DNA from: Alphaproteobacteria bacterium MarineAlpha3_Bin7
GTDB lineage: Bacteria; Pseudomonadota; Alphaproteobacteria; Rhodospirillales; UBA2165
NCBI GenBank assembly: GCA_002937995.1
Contig: PTLG01000004.1
Span: 1 to 41,294, forward strand
Length of the DNA stretch: 41,294 bases
Direction of reading: 5' to 3'
A model generated the notes under the pieces. It made no database searches. It saw only the letters and a program-made list of their open reading frames with translations, and was not told the origin of the DNA. The stretch's first letter is position 1; each line of letters begins with the position of its first letter. The position numbers were made by a program, and so were the translations under genes. Below, piece after piece: positions 11,856 through 21,650 of the stretch.

Positions 11856-11956
11856 CATTGAAATAAGCTTGGGAATTTCTCCACTTTCATAAAAAGATCT
11901 GTCATGACTAAAAAAATATGGCGCCATACTATTGACAGATCCCATTTTATAAAATA

Positions 11957-11971
11957 GAACAAAATAGGAAC
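11957..11971 (+). promoter_or_regulatory. Putative LexA (SOS) box, GAAC-N7-GAAC
   Basis: GAAC AAAATAG GAAC, the reverse-orientation match to the alphaproteobacterial consensus GTTC-N7-GTTC, ending 45 nt upstream of the imuA ATG. Confidence 0.8.
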
Positions 11972-12015
11972 ATAATAAAAATATAAAAATCTATTGGGCT
12001 GGAAAATATTAATTT

Positions 12016-12870
12016 ATGACTTTAGGTATCAATAATAAATTACTTAAAACAAACAATAATATAATAAATTCTCTTCGTGAAAAAATTAGGAGGATTGAGA
12101 ATAAGGAAATAGAGGTAATTCCATCTAGTTTAGGTAAACATAAATATAGCAAAGCAATTTTACCCAAAGTTATAAGTCTTGATTTTCAACAAATAGACCC
12201 AGCTCTACCCTGGCATGGGCTTCCTATTAGCGGACTCCACGAAATTTATGGGGACGTAATCTCAGGAATAGGATTCTCAACTGCTCTAATTGTTAAGGCA
12301 AGTAAAATGTATGAAGAAAAAAATATAAGACCACAGATATTATGGTGCCAGAAAGAAGATGATCTATACGCCCAGGGCTTCTACGAATTTGGTGTGGATC
12401 CCAATAATTTGATTATAGCTAAATGTGCAAACAGCAATGATGTGCTGTGGGCTATGGAAGAAGGTCTGAGAAGTAACTGTCTCACGGTAGTAGTTGGAAA
12501 AATTGATAAAATATCAAGTATTGCTGGAAAACGCTTACAATTAGCTTCTGAAAATGCAGCAACAATGGGGATCCTTATTAGAAACTCTCTAAATAATAGT
12601 TTTTCTGGGAATAGCCCCACTTTAACCAAATGGAGGGTAACCCCCTCACCTAATTTCCAAAATACGAATATTTGGACTAATCACCCACGGTGGAATCTCG
12701 AGTTACAAAAATACAAGCTTAGTATGGCACGTGGAAAAAAACTAAAGAATGCTGGAGAGCCCAAATCGTGGCTAGTGGAGTGGAATAATGAAACGTCTAA
12801 TCTGTCTGTGGTTACCAACATTTCCGGTAGACCAAATCGCACACAATCCAATTGGACGATCGCGGTATAA
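12016..12870 (+). CDS. imuA: ImuA (SulA/RecA-like accessory factor of the SOS mutasome)
   Basis: 284 aa; WHGLPISGLHEIYGD, followed directly by imuB and dnaE2. Confidence 0.85.
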   Translation: MTLGINNKLLKTNNNIINSLREKIRRIENKEIEVIPSSLGKHKYSKAILPKVISLDFQQIDPALPWHGLPISGLHEIYGDVISGIGFSTALIVKASKMYEEKNIRPQILWCQKEDDLYAQGFYEFGVDPNNLIIAKCANSNDVLWAMEEGLRSNCLTVVVGKIDKISSIAGKRLQLASENAATMGILIRNSLNNSFSGNSPTLTKWRVTPSPNFQNTNIWTNHPRWNLELQKYKLSMARGKKLKNAGEPKSWLVEWNNETSNLSVVTNISGRPNRTQSNWTIAV

Positions 12871-14413
12871 ATCACAGAAAAACAATAATTCCAGGCCAAT
12901 GGTGACCTTCGCTTCTACTAAGAATGGCGAGCAGAAAATTACGAGCGCCAATGTAAAAGCTCTTTCTTTAGGTATTATACCCAACCAACTATTAACTGAT
13001 GCTCTTGCGATCTTACCAGAACTTAGATTCTATAAAGAAAACACAAAATCTATTTTAGATGCATTAACTGAACTACGCGCTACATTCGAAAGATATACTC
13101 CTTGGGTTTCTATTGATAAACATGGTGACTTATTTGAAGGAAGATATAGCTGGGGTGTTGGTCTCTGGTTAAATATAACTGGCTGTTCTCATCTATTTGA
13201 TGGTGAAGTAAAACTACTAGAAAGTATTTTTTCTCTTATTCAGCGTATGGGCTATAGGGCAAGGGCTGGGATAGCATCTACGACTGGCACAGCATGGGCT
13301 ATTGCTAGATACAAGACAGATTTTAATAAAAACCCTTGGTATATTTTACAACATGATGAAGATATTCATACTGCTATTGCAAACATACCAATAGCAGGTC
13401 TCAGGATTGATGAAAGAACTGTGAATGCTTTAAGACAGGTTGGAATTATACATATAAAGGACCTCTATAAAATACCAAGAGCTACCTTAGTACGACGATT
13501 TAATAAGACTATCCTCGAACGTCTGGAGCAGGCACTCGGTCAACAAGAAGAACCTATATCCCCTGAAAAAAAAGTACCCAAATTTACAGAAAGACTATTA
13601 TTTTTTGAACCCACCAGTTTACAAAAAAATATAGAAACAGGAATCTTGAAGATTTTAATAATTCTGTGTTCAGACTTAGCAAAATATGAAAAAGGGGCTA
13701 GAAGACTTAAACTGTATTTATATAAAAGCGACAATTCTATTACCTGCATAAGAATAGGTAGTAGTAGAGCCATTCGCGAACCACATCACCTTCTCAATTT
13801 ATTTATACAAAAATTAGAAAATTTCCATTTTGGTTTTGAAGTAGAAGCAATAGTAATAGATGTGTCTGAAACTAATGAACTTACTACCAAACAAAACAAA
13901 TTATATCCTGACTTAAATGATAAAAGATTAGAGGGTATTAATAAGCTCATAGATAAACTCGTCTCTAGAATTGGCTATAATAACATTAACTATCTAAAAC
14001 CATTGGATCGACACTTTCCAGAATTAACAAGCAAAAAAATACCTGCTATTGCAGCACCCAACAAACTAAAGGAAGCCTGGAAAAAAAACCCTAGCTCCCT
14101 TCCCCGACCTCTTAAGTTGCTAGTTAAACCAATACCAATAGATGTGATCGCACTGGCACCTGATGGCCCTCCTGCAAGTGTTTTTATAGGTAAAAAAAAA
14201 CTAAAAATAGCCCTGGCTTATGGCCCAGAAAGAATAACTCCTGAATGGTGGCAAAGTAATAATTTGCATAAAAAAACAAGGTATATGTCTAGCAATACTA
14301 GGGATTACTACAGAGTAGAAGATGTGTCAGGAAAGCGATATTGGATATATAAAGAAGGAATATATCAACACGATAAAACTTCGAAATGGTATATCCATGG
14401 TTTTTTTCCATGA
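12788..14413 (+). CDS. imuB: ImuB (catalytically inactive Y-family polymerase-like protein)
   Basis: 541 aa; N-terminal RLICLWLPTFPVDQIA, GLWLNITGCSHLFDGE, C-terminal KWYIHGFFP typical of ImuB; overlaps imuA and dnaE2. Confidence 0.88.
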   Translation: MKRLICLWLPTFPVDQIAHNPIGRSRYKSQKNNNSRPMVTFASTKNGEQKITSANVKALSLGIIPNQLLTDALAILPELRFYKENTKSILDALTELRATFERYTPWVSIDKHGDLFEGRYSWGVGLWLNITGCSHLFDGEVKLLESIFSLIQRMGYRARAGIASTTGTAWAIARYKTDFNKNPWYILQHDEDIHTAIANIPIAGLRIDERTVNALRQVGIIHIKDLYKIPRATLVRRFNKTILERLEQALGQQEEPISPEKKVPKFTERLLFFEPTSLQKNIETGILKILIILCSDLAKYEKGARRLKLYLYKSDNSITCIRIGSSRAIREPHHLLNLFIQKLENFHFGFEVEAIVIDVSETNELTTKQNKLYPDLNDKRLEGINKLIDKLVSRIGYNNINYLKPLDRHFPELTSKKIPAIAAPNKLKEAWKKNPSSLPRPLKLLVKPIPIDVIALAPDGPPASVFIGKKKLKIALAYGPERITPEWWQSNNLHKKTRYMSSNTRDYYRVEDVSGKRYWIYKEGIYQHDKTSKWYIHGFFP

Positions 14414-17400
14414 AAAATAGCTCATCATATAGTGAACTCCAAGTGACCAGCAATTATAGCTTTCTAAGGGGAGCATCCCATCCAGAAGAACTAGCTTCTC
14501 GCTCAAAGGAGTTGGGCTATAAATCTATAGCTATTACAGATCGTAACACACTAGCAGGTGTTGTGAGAATGCATGCAGCCTGTAAAAAGCACAATATACG
14601 TATGATAGTTGGAGCTAGATTAGATTTTATAGATAGCTATAGCCTGTTATGTCTCCCTCAGAATAGAAATGCTTACGGACGATTGGCAAAACTGATCAGT
14701 TTAGGTAAAAGGCGTACAAAAAAGGGGGCATGTGAACTTTTTTTAAAAGATGTCATTGATAATTCTTTCTTTCAACAAGGGAAGGAGCAAATTCTAATAA
14801 TTTTACCTCCCAAAGTTATTGATAATTATTTTGCAGATACAATATCAAAATTAACACCTAAAATTAAGGGCGACTTATATTTAGCAATTAGCTACTTTTA
14901 TAATGGTTATGATAAAAGTAGACTCTCTGAAATAAACTCTATAGCAAAAAAATTTTACTTACCTCTTGTTGCTACAAATAATGTAAAATACCACGTGCCC
15001 AACAGAAAACCTCTCCAGGATGTTCTGACATGTATTCGTAAAAAATGTAGAATAAATAATGCTGGGTTCTTGATAGAAGCAAATGCAGAACGTTATCTTA
15101 AATCAACCCTCGAAATTAGAAGATTATTCCTCGAATACCCAGATGCAATTACTAATACATCAAAGATCTATAAAGCATGTAACTTTAATTTAGATGAACT
15201 TAGGTACGAATATCCAGTCTATAATATTAGGAATGGCGTAACACCCCAACAAGAATTAACGCGCCTTACCTGGAAAGGTGCAAAAGAGCGTTATCCAAAA
15301 GGGACTCCAGAAAAAATAAAAAAACAAATAGGATATGAACTATCTCTAATTGAAGAACTTCAATACGCTCCATATTTTCTAACGATATATGATATAGTAC
15401 AATTTGCTCGTGCAAAAAATATACTATGCCAAGGGCGAGGCTCTGCTGCCAATTCATCTGTATGTTATGTTCTTGGTATTACATCTGTTAATCCTTCAGA
15501 AATAGATCTTCTGTTCGAAAGATTTATTAGTTCGGAGCGAAATGAACCCCCTGATATTGACGTTGATTTTGAACACGAACGTCGCGAGGAGGTAATACAA
15601 TATATATATGAAAAATATGGTCGGAACTGCTGCGGTATAACAGCTACCCATGTTACATATCAATATAAAAGTGCTTTTCAAGAAATTGGAAAAGTAATGG
15701 GATTAAGTAAAGATGTTTTGGCGGTTCTTTCTGCTACTTCCAGATGGGGGGGGGATAGTATAAAGAATTATATCCGAGAAGCGGGATTAAACCCTGAGGA
15801 CCCCACCCTATCAATAGTATTACAACTAAGTGAGCAAATTTTAGGTTTTCCTCGTCATTTAAGTCAACACACAGGAGGCTTTGTTATTACCAAAGGACCT
15901 TTGGATAACATTGTACCTATAGAAAATGCTAGAATGAAAAAACGCACTGTTATTGAGTGGGATAAAGATGATCTAGATACTTTAGGTATTCTAAAAGTAG
16001 ATATTTTAGCTCTTGGTATGCTTACATGTATAAGAAAAGCATTTGATGAAATTAAAGAATACTGCGGTCAAGAACTAACACTAGCTAACATTCCACAAGG
16101 AGACCAAGATACCTATGATATGATTTGCAATAGTGACTCTATAGGTGTTTTTCAGATCGAAAGTCGCGCCCAAATGAGTATGCTACCAAGACTTAGGCCC
16201 AGAAATTATTATGATCTAGTGATTCAGGTGGCCATAGTCAGGCCAGGTCCAATTCAGGGAGACATGGTGCATCCCTATCTAAAAAGACGAAACAACCAAG
16301 AGCATATTTACTATCCCAAAAAATCTCTGGAAAAGGTACTAAAAAAAACTCTTGGCGTACCATTATTTCAAGAACAAGCCATGAGAATAGCAATAGAGGC
16401 TGCCGGCTTTACCCCTAACGAAGCAGATGGGCTCCGCCGAGCAATGGCAACTTTTCGTCGCAATGGCAATCTCCCAATGTATCGAAAACAATTTATTAAA
16501 GGAATGGTAAAAAATGGCTATAAAATTTCTTTCGCTGAGAAGTGCTTCAACCAAATTGAAGGGTTTGGTGATTATGGTTTTCCAGAGTCTCACGCTGCTA
16601 GTTTTGCATTACTTGTATATATTTCTGCATGGCTAAAATGTCATTACCCCGCAGCCTTTGCTGCTGCTATACTGAATAGCCAACCCATGGGATTTTATAA
16701 CCCAGCTCAACTAATACAAGATGCTAAAAATCATGGTGTTGAGGTTCTGGAGGTTGATATCAATAGTAGTAACTGGGAATATAAACTGGAAAAAATCGGA
16801 AATATTGTTAAAAAATTAGGCAAATGGAGAACTCCTGAAGATGCTAAAATGTCTCTTCGCATTGGCATAAAACAAATTAAAGGAATAGAGAAAAACGAGG
16901 TAAAATTAATAGTTAATCAGCGTAACAGTGGTTACTCTGATATAAATGAAATAAAGTCCCGTACAGGAATAAAAAGAAGAACCCTAGAAACTTTAGCAAG
17001 AGCAGATACTTTTCACTCTTTAGGTATTAACCGTCGAAAGGCATTATGGATTATTAGGGGTTTATCTGATGAAGATTGCTTACCGTTATTTCAGCACTTA
17101 GGAGACGAGGAGCTACAACCAGAGCCCTCAGTTAAATTACCTATTGCCAACCTAGGTTCACAAGTTCTAGAAGATTATAAGACACTCAGATTTTCACTAA
17201 AATCACATCCAATGACAATTCTGAGAAAACAATTCAGAAAAGAAAACTATATTACATGTAAGGACCTGAGCCTAAAGCCAACTAGTAGCATAGTTTTAAT
17301 TGCTGGATTAGTACTAGTTCGCCAGCGACCAGGAAGTGCAAATGGTGTTATTTTTATCACATTAGAAGATGAAACAGGCATGACAAATCTAATAGTTTGG

Positions 17401-17622
17401 AATCAAATTAAGGAACGCTATCGAAAAATATTATTTACATCAAAATTGCTAGGTGTCTATGGAAAGCTCCAAAGGGAAAATAAGGTTACCCATATTATAA
17501 GCCAAAAATTGTTTGATCACTCTAACAAACTAGATAATTTAGGGAAAAATACAAACGAGCAGGAATCTAGAATTGTAAATAAAAAACAATTTACCACCCT
17601 TAATCCTAGAGAATTCAAATAA
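14410..17622 (+). CDS. dnaE2: Error-prone DNA polymerase DnaE2 (ImuC)
   Basis: C-family Pol III alpha; PHP domain (YSFLRGASHPEEL, AITDRNTLAGVVRMH), QGRGSAANSSVCYVLGIT, PPDIDVDFEHERREEVIQYIYEKYG; ATG at 14410 overlaps imuB TGA (ATGA). The track ORF begins at 14386. Confidence 0.95.
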   Translation: MKNSSSYSELQVTSNYSFLRGASHPEELASRSKELGYKSIAITDRNTLAGVVRMHAACKKHNIRMIVGARLDFIDSYSLLCLPQNRNAYGRLAKLISLGKRRTKKGACELFLKDVIDNSFFQQGKEQILIILPPKVIDNYFADTISKLTPKIKGDLYLAISYFYNGYDKSRLSEINSIAKKFYLPLVATNNVKYHVPNRKPLQDVLTCIRKKCRINNAGFLIEANAERYLKSTLEIRRLFLEYPDAITNTSKIYKACNFNLDELRYEYPVYNIRNGVTPQQELTRLTWKGAKERYPKGTPEKIKKQIGYELSLIEELQYAPYFLTIYDIVQFARAKNILCQGRGSAANSSVCYVLGITSVNPSEIDLLFERFISSERNEPPDIDVDFEHERREEVIQYIYEKYGRNCCGITATHVTYQYKSAFQEIGKVMGLSKDVLAVLSATSRWGGDSIKNYIREAGLNPEDPTLSIVLQLSEQILGFPRHLSQHTGGFVITKGPLDNIVPIENARMKKRTVIEWDKDDLDTLGILKVDILALGMLTCIRKAFDEIKEYCGQELTLANIPQGDQDTYDMICNSDSIGVFQIESRAQMSMLPRLRPRNYYDLVIQVAIVRPGPIQGDMVHPYLKRRNNQEHIYYPKKSLEKVLKKTLGVPLFQEQAMRIAIEAAGFTPNEADGLRRAMATFRRNGNLPMYRKQFIKGMVKNGYKISFAEKCFNQIEGFGDYGFPESHAASFALLVYISAWLKCHYPAAFAAAILNSQPMGFYNPAQLIQDAKNHGVEVLEVDINSSNWEYKLEKIGNIVKKLGKWRTPEDAKMSLRIGIKQIKGIEKNEVKLIVNQRNSGYSDINEIKSRTGIKRRTLETLARADTFHSLGINRRKALWIIRGLSDEDCLPLFQHLGDEELQPEPSVKLPIANLGSQVLEDYKTLRFSLKSHPMTILRKQFRKENYITCKDLSLKPTSSIVLIAGLVLVRQRPGSANGVIFITLEDETGMTNLIVWNQIKERYRKILFTSKLLGVYGKLQRENKVTHIISQKLFDHSNKLDNLGKNTNEQESRIVNKKQFTTLNPREFK

Positions 17623-17684
17623 TATAATTAAAGCAATACTCTCTCTAATCTAGTAAATTAATAATCAAAAAAACTGCTAAATAA

Positions 17685-18959
17685 TTGAAAAATAAAAAAC
17701 TAAATATAGCTCAACAAAAAGATGCTAAGCGCAATAAAACAGCATTTGAAAATTCCAATTTTAAGCGCTACTGGATAGCACGCGTTCTAACCGTTGGCGG
17801 TAACGAAATGGTAAATGCCACTGCCCTTTGGCAAATGTGGCAAATTACACGTGACCCTTTTGATCTAGGTTTAGTTGGTTTAGCGCAATTTGCTCCCTTC
17901 TTAATCCTATTTCTAATATCTGGTTTAACTGCTGACAGATTTTCCAGAAAAGCAATTTTATCTGTCTGTATGCTAACCATGGCCTGTGCAGCTATAGGGC
18001 TGTTTTTAGTCACCTACACAAGTATGGTATCTAAGCCATATCTTTTGCTAATCTTAGTTTTTGTGGGAATAGCTAGAGCCTTCCAAGCACCCGCCCAACA
18101 TGCCCTCGTTCCAGTAATTGTAGAGAAAGATCAGCTTTCTAGCGCTATCGCTTGGAGCTCATTGGGTTCACAAATGGCAAGAATTAGTGGCCCAGCATTA
18201 ATGAGTGTATTGTTATACTTTGGTATAGATGCGGTTTATGGCGTGACAGTATTTATATTCGTTATTGGAGCGGCATTTAACCAGTCAATAAATAAACCGA
18301 TGCAATTAATATCCTCAGAGCCTGTCACACTAAGCCTAATCGTGGCAGGTATTCGTTTTATTATTAAACGAAAAATAATTCTAGGAGCTATAGGATTAGA
18401 CTTATTTGCAGTATTACTCGGTGGAGCCACTGCCCTACTTCCAATATTTGCCACTGATATCTTATTTGTGGATGAGTGGGGCTATGGGTCACTGCGGATG
18501 ACAATTATGCTTGGTTCTTTCATTTGCATGTATTATCTGACCCAATTTCCAATTACTAAATTTGGCGGCAATATTCTACTCCTGACAGTAGCTGCGTTTG
18601 GTCTATCAATTATAATTTTTGGCCTCTCCACAAATTATTTTTTATCACTCTTTGCATTATTTTTTATGGGAGCATCAGACTCAATAAGCGTATTTATTAG
18701 AAATATTTTGGTACAAAGTATTACACCGGACAATATGAGAGGCAGAGTAACAGCAGTAAGCTCAGTTTTTATTGGTGCATCAAACGAGCTAGGAGAATTT
18801 GAGTCCGGCATAACTGCATCCTGGTGGGGTGCTGTACCGGCTGTAATAGTTGGGGGTATAGGTACCGTTGCAATCTCAATCCTATTTGCAAAGCTGTTTC
18901 CAGATTTACGTAAAGTTGATAGCCTTAGAACTCAAGATTTAATAGACCGTTACCAATAA
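17685..18959 (+). CDS. MFS transporter (EntS-like)
   Basis: 424 aa, about 12 TM segments, ARAFQAPAQHALVPVIV; TTG start. Confidence 0.85.
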   Translation: MKNKKLNIAQQKDAKRNKTAFENSNFKRYWIARVLTVGGNEMVNATALWQMWQITRDPFDLGLVGLAQFAPFLILFLISGLTADRFSRKAILSVCMLTMACAAIGLFLVTYTSMVSKPYLLLILVFVGIARAFQAPAQHALVPVIVEKDQLSSAIAWSSLGSQMARISGPALMSVLLYFGIDAVYGVTVFIFVIGAAFNQSINKPMQLISSEPVTLSLIVAGIRFIIKRKIILGAIGLDLFAVLLGGATALLPIFATDILFVDEWGYGSLRMTIMLGSFICMYYLTQFPITKFGGNILLLTVAAFGLSIIIFGLSTNYFLSLFALFFMGASDSISVFIRNILVQSITPDNMRGRVTAVSSVFIGASNELGEFESGITASWWGAVPAVIVGGIGTVAISILFAKLFPDLRKVDSLRTQDLIDRYQ

Positions 18960-19034
18960 TACCATTGCTTGACTAGAGGCTGAGAAAATCCAATCATTTA
19001 GAGTGAGTTATATTATGGCAAGGGAGATTATATA

Positions 19035-19475
19035 ATGAGCATCAGCGATATAGAAAATTTGAGCGCTTTTGACCACAGTTTCAAGGCTATCCATGATGAA
19101 GAAATACCGTGGGAAGATGGCCTAGATAATAACCTATTAACTCTGCCCCCAGGTATCCAAGTAAAAGTATTTGCGCAGGATGAGGCAATGAAGAGAGTTG
19201 ATATGAAGGTAAGGTTTCCTGCTGGATATGTCGAACCCGAGCACAGCCATAAAAGCTGGCATTCAATTGTTATATTAAAAGGCAGAATGTGTGTAGCTGG
19301 AAAGGACCTAAGACCCGGAGATTATGTATTTGGGTGGGACAACCTTCATGGCCCCTATGAATACCCTGATGGTTGTGAGGTGTTTGTTGTATTTATGGGA
19401 GAAGGTACCGAACACGAGTGGAATGAAGAACAACATGCCAACCACAAAAAAGTGTGGTCTTCAGAAGCAAAATAA
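19035..19475 (+). CDS. Cupin-domain protein
   Basis: 146 aa; PEHSHKSWHSIVILKGRMCVAGKDLRPGDYVF cupin motif. Confidence 0.75.
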   Translation: MSISDIENLSAFDHSFKAIHDEEIPWEDGLDNNLLTLPPGIQVKVFAQDEAMKRVDMKVRFPAGYVEPEHSHKSWHSIVILKGRMCVAGKDLRPGDYVFGWDNLHGPYEYPDGCEVFVVFMGEGTEHEWNEEQHANHKKVWSSEAK

Positions 19476-19510
19476 GTTTTAGAAATATAATAATATTCTA
19501 TAACTAGCGC

Positions 19511-19825
19511 CTAATACTTTGGCACAGATTGGTCAATCCGTTCTGACCAAGCGTCTATACCGCCTGCTAAATTTAGTGTATTCTCAAACCCGTTTTCCGC
19601 TAACCAAGCTTGCACCTGAGCACTACGCATACCAGAATGACACATAACGATCAAAGGGTGATCAGAGGGAAGTTCGTCTATTCTTAGAGGCACACTATTC
19701 ATTGGAATATGTAAAACCCCATCAATATTAGCTATGGATAATTCATTATCTTCCCGCACATCAAGAAGTGTATGGGCCTCTCCATTCTCTCTCATTTCAT
19801 TTAGTTTCTCGACAGTTATATCCAT
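19511..19825 (-). CDS. Single-domain rhodanese-like sulfurtransferase
   Basis: 104 aa; LLDVREDNEL and active-site loop VMCHSGMRSAQ. Confidence 0.88.
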   Translation of the reverse strand: MDITVEKLNEMRENGEAHTLLDVREDNELSIANIDGVLHIPMNSVPLRIDELPSDHPLIVMCHSGMRSAQVQAWLAENGFENTLNLAGGIDAWSERIDQSVPKY

Positions 19826-19958
19826 AAAATTTCCAATATTTTAATCACTTAATCTTAATCAGTATCCACAGTAACGTTGGCATAAATACATGCTTTGTTC
19901 AATATGAAAGAGGGCTTTTTAGTTGTACTATTTTGTGAAAAATAGCTAATACTTCTTT

Positions 19959-20570
19959 ATGTCAAAAAATGAAGTAGATGTATCTGAGAGAAGAACCCCT
20001 TACAGGGGCTATATGCGCTTGGATCATTACAAAATTAAACATACAAAATATGATGGCAGTTGGACTCCTGATCTTTCTAGGGAGGTGATAGAGAGAGGCA
20101 ATGCAGTATCGGTCTTACCATTCGATCCCTACAATGATACTCTAGTACTTATTGAACAATTTCGAATTGGCGGATATACCGCTCCTAACATGTCTGCATG
20201 GCAAATCGAATGTGTAGCTGGTATGATTGAACCACATCAAACAGCTATTGAAACAGCCCATAGAGAAACTTTAGAAGAGACGGGACTCCAAGTTTTAGAC
20301 TTGGAGCCTATTTACACTTATCTGAGCAGCCCTGGTTGCACATCCGAGACCATTGAAATGTTTTGCGGGCATGTAGATGCTGAAAACGTATCAAATTTTG
20401 GTGGTTTAGAAACAGAAGGCGAATATATACGCGTATTTACATTGCCAGTGTCAGAAGCTTTTGATTGGGTAAATACTGGTAAAATTCAAAATGGAATGAC
20501 TATTATAGCTCTTCTTTGGCTAAAAAATAATATAGACCTGATTAAAGTTAAATGGAGGGTAGGAGAATAG
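19959..20570 (+). CDS. nudF: NUDIX hydrolase, ADP-ribose pyrophosphatase type
   Basis: 203 aa; Nudix box GMIEPHQTAIETAHRETLEETGLQ. Confidence 0.85.
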   Translation: MSKNEVDVSERRTPYRGYMRLDHYKIKHTKYDGSWTPDLSREVIERGNAVSVLPFDPYNDTLVLIEQFRIGGYTAPNMSAWQIECVAGMIEPHQTAIETAHRETLEETGLQVLDLEPIYTYLSSPGCTSETIEMFCGHVDAENVSNFGGLETEGEYIRVFTLPVSEAFDWVNTGKIQNGMTIIALLWLKNNIDLIKVKWRVGE

Positions 20571-20647
20571 TTTTTCTCTCAGACAATAACTTTTGCCTAC
20601 TTAAATTAAAAAGTTTAGCAGTAAAGTATACAAACTAGGAAAGAAAA

Positions 20648-21649
20648 ATGCTGATACGCAAAAATTTTAGAGAGACCATAGGAAACACACCTCTCATTAA
20701 GCTAAACAAAGCTTCTGAAGAAACCGGATGTGATATATACGGAAAAGCAGAATTTCTTAATCCTGGTGGCTCTATTAAAGACAGAGCGGCTCTTTACATT
20801 GTCAAAGATGCAGAGGAGAGAGGTTTGCTTAAACCTGGAGGTATTTTAGTCGAGGGCACCGCGGGCAACACTGGAATAGGGCTAGCCTTAGTTGCATGCG
20901 CGAGCAACTATAAATCAGTAATCGTTATCCCAAAAACTCAAACTCAAGAAAAAAAAGATATGCTTCGAATAGCAGGTGCTGATTTGCGTGAAGTTGATGC
21001 TGTTCCTTATTCGGAGCCAGGTAATTACGTAAAAGTCTCCATGCGACTTGCTGAAGAACTTGCAAAAACGAACTCGAGTGGAGCAATTTGGGCCAACCAA
21101 TTCGATAATCTTGCCAACCGCAGAGGACACTACGAAACGACGGGGCCGGAAATTTGGAACGACCTAAATGGAAGAATTGATGGGTTCACCTGTTCAGTAG
21201 GAACAGGTGGGACTCTATCTGGTGTTGGTATTTTTCTAAAGGAGAAAAGTAAAAAAACAACAATAGCGCTCTCTGATCCAATGGGCTCTGGTCTTTATAA
21301 TTTTTTTAATACTGGCGAGTTTAAATCAGAAGGCTCTTCAATTACAGAGGGTATTGGGCAAGGTAGAGAAACAGAAAATTTTGCAGGAACTCCCATAGAC
21401 AAGGCTTACCAGGTAACAGATAAAGAGGCACTAAAAATAATCTTTGATCTTCTAAAATACGAGGGGCTTTGCGTGGGAACTTCAAGCGGTATAAATGTTG
21501 GCGGAGCCGTAAAGCTCGCTAAGGATATCGGACCAGGTGCTACAATCGTAACTATACTTTGTGATTATGGAACTAGGTACCAGAGCAAATTATTTAATGT
21601 TGAATACCTAAAAACTAATAACCTGCCCTTTCCTGATTGGTTGGAATAA
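20648..21649 (+). CDS. cysK: Cysteine synthase (O-acetylserine sulfhydrylase family)
   Basis: 333 aa; GNTPLIKLNKASEETGCDIYGKAEFLNPGGSIKDRAALYI, EGTAGNTGIGLA, GTSSGINVGGAV. Confidence 0.9.
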   Translation: MLIRKNFRETIGNTPLIKLNKASEETGCDIYGKAEFLNPGGSIKDRAALYIVKDAEERGLLKPGGILVEGTAGNTGIGLALVACASNYKSVIVIPKTQTQEKKDMLRIAGADLREVDAVPYSEPGNYVKVSMRLAEELAKTNSSGAIWANQFDNLANRRGHYETTGPEIWNDLNGRIDGFTCSVGTGGTLSGVGIFLKEKSKKTTIALSDPMGSGLYNFFNTGEFKSEGSSITEGIGQGRETENFAGTPIDKAYQVTDKEALKIIFDLLKYEGLCVGTSSGINVGGAVKLAKDIGPGATIVTILCDYGTRYQSKLFNVEYLKTNNLPFPDWLE

Positions 21650-21650
21650 G

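Noticed and set aside
14386-14409. Upstream start of dnaE2 at 14386
   Set aside because: The extra residues MVYPWFFS are encoded inside the imuB 3' end; the ATG at 14410 forming ATGA with the imuB stop fits conserved operon coupling better.
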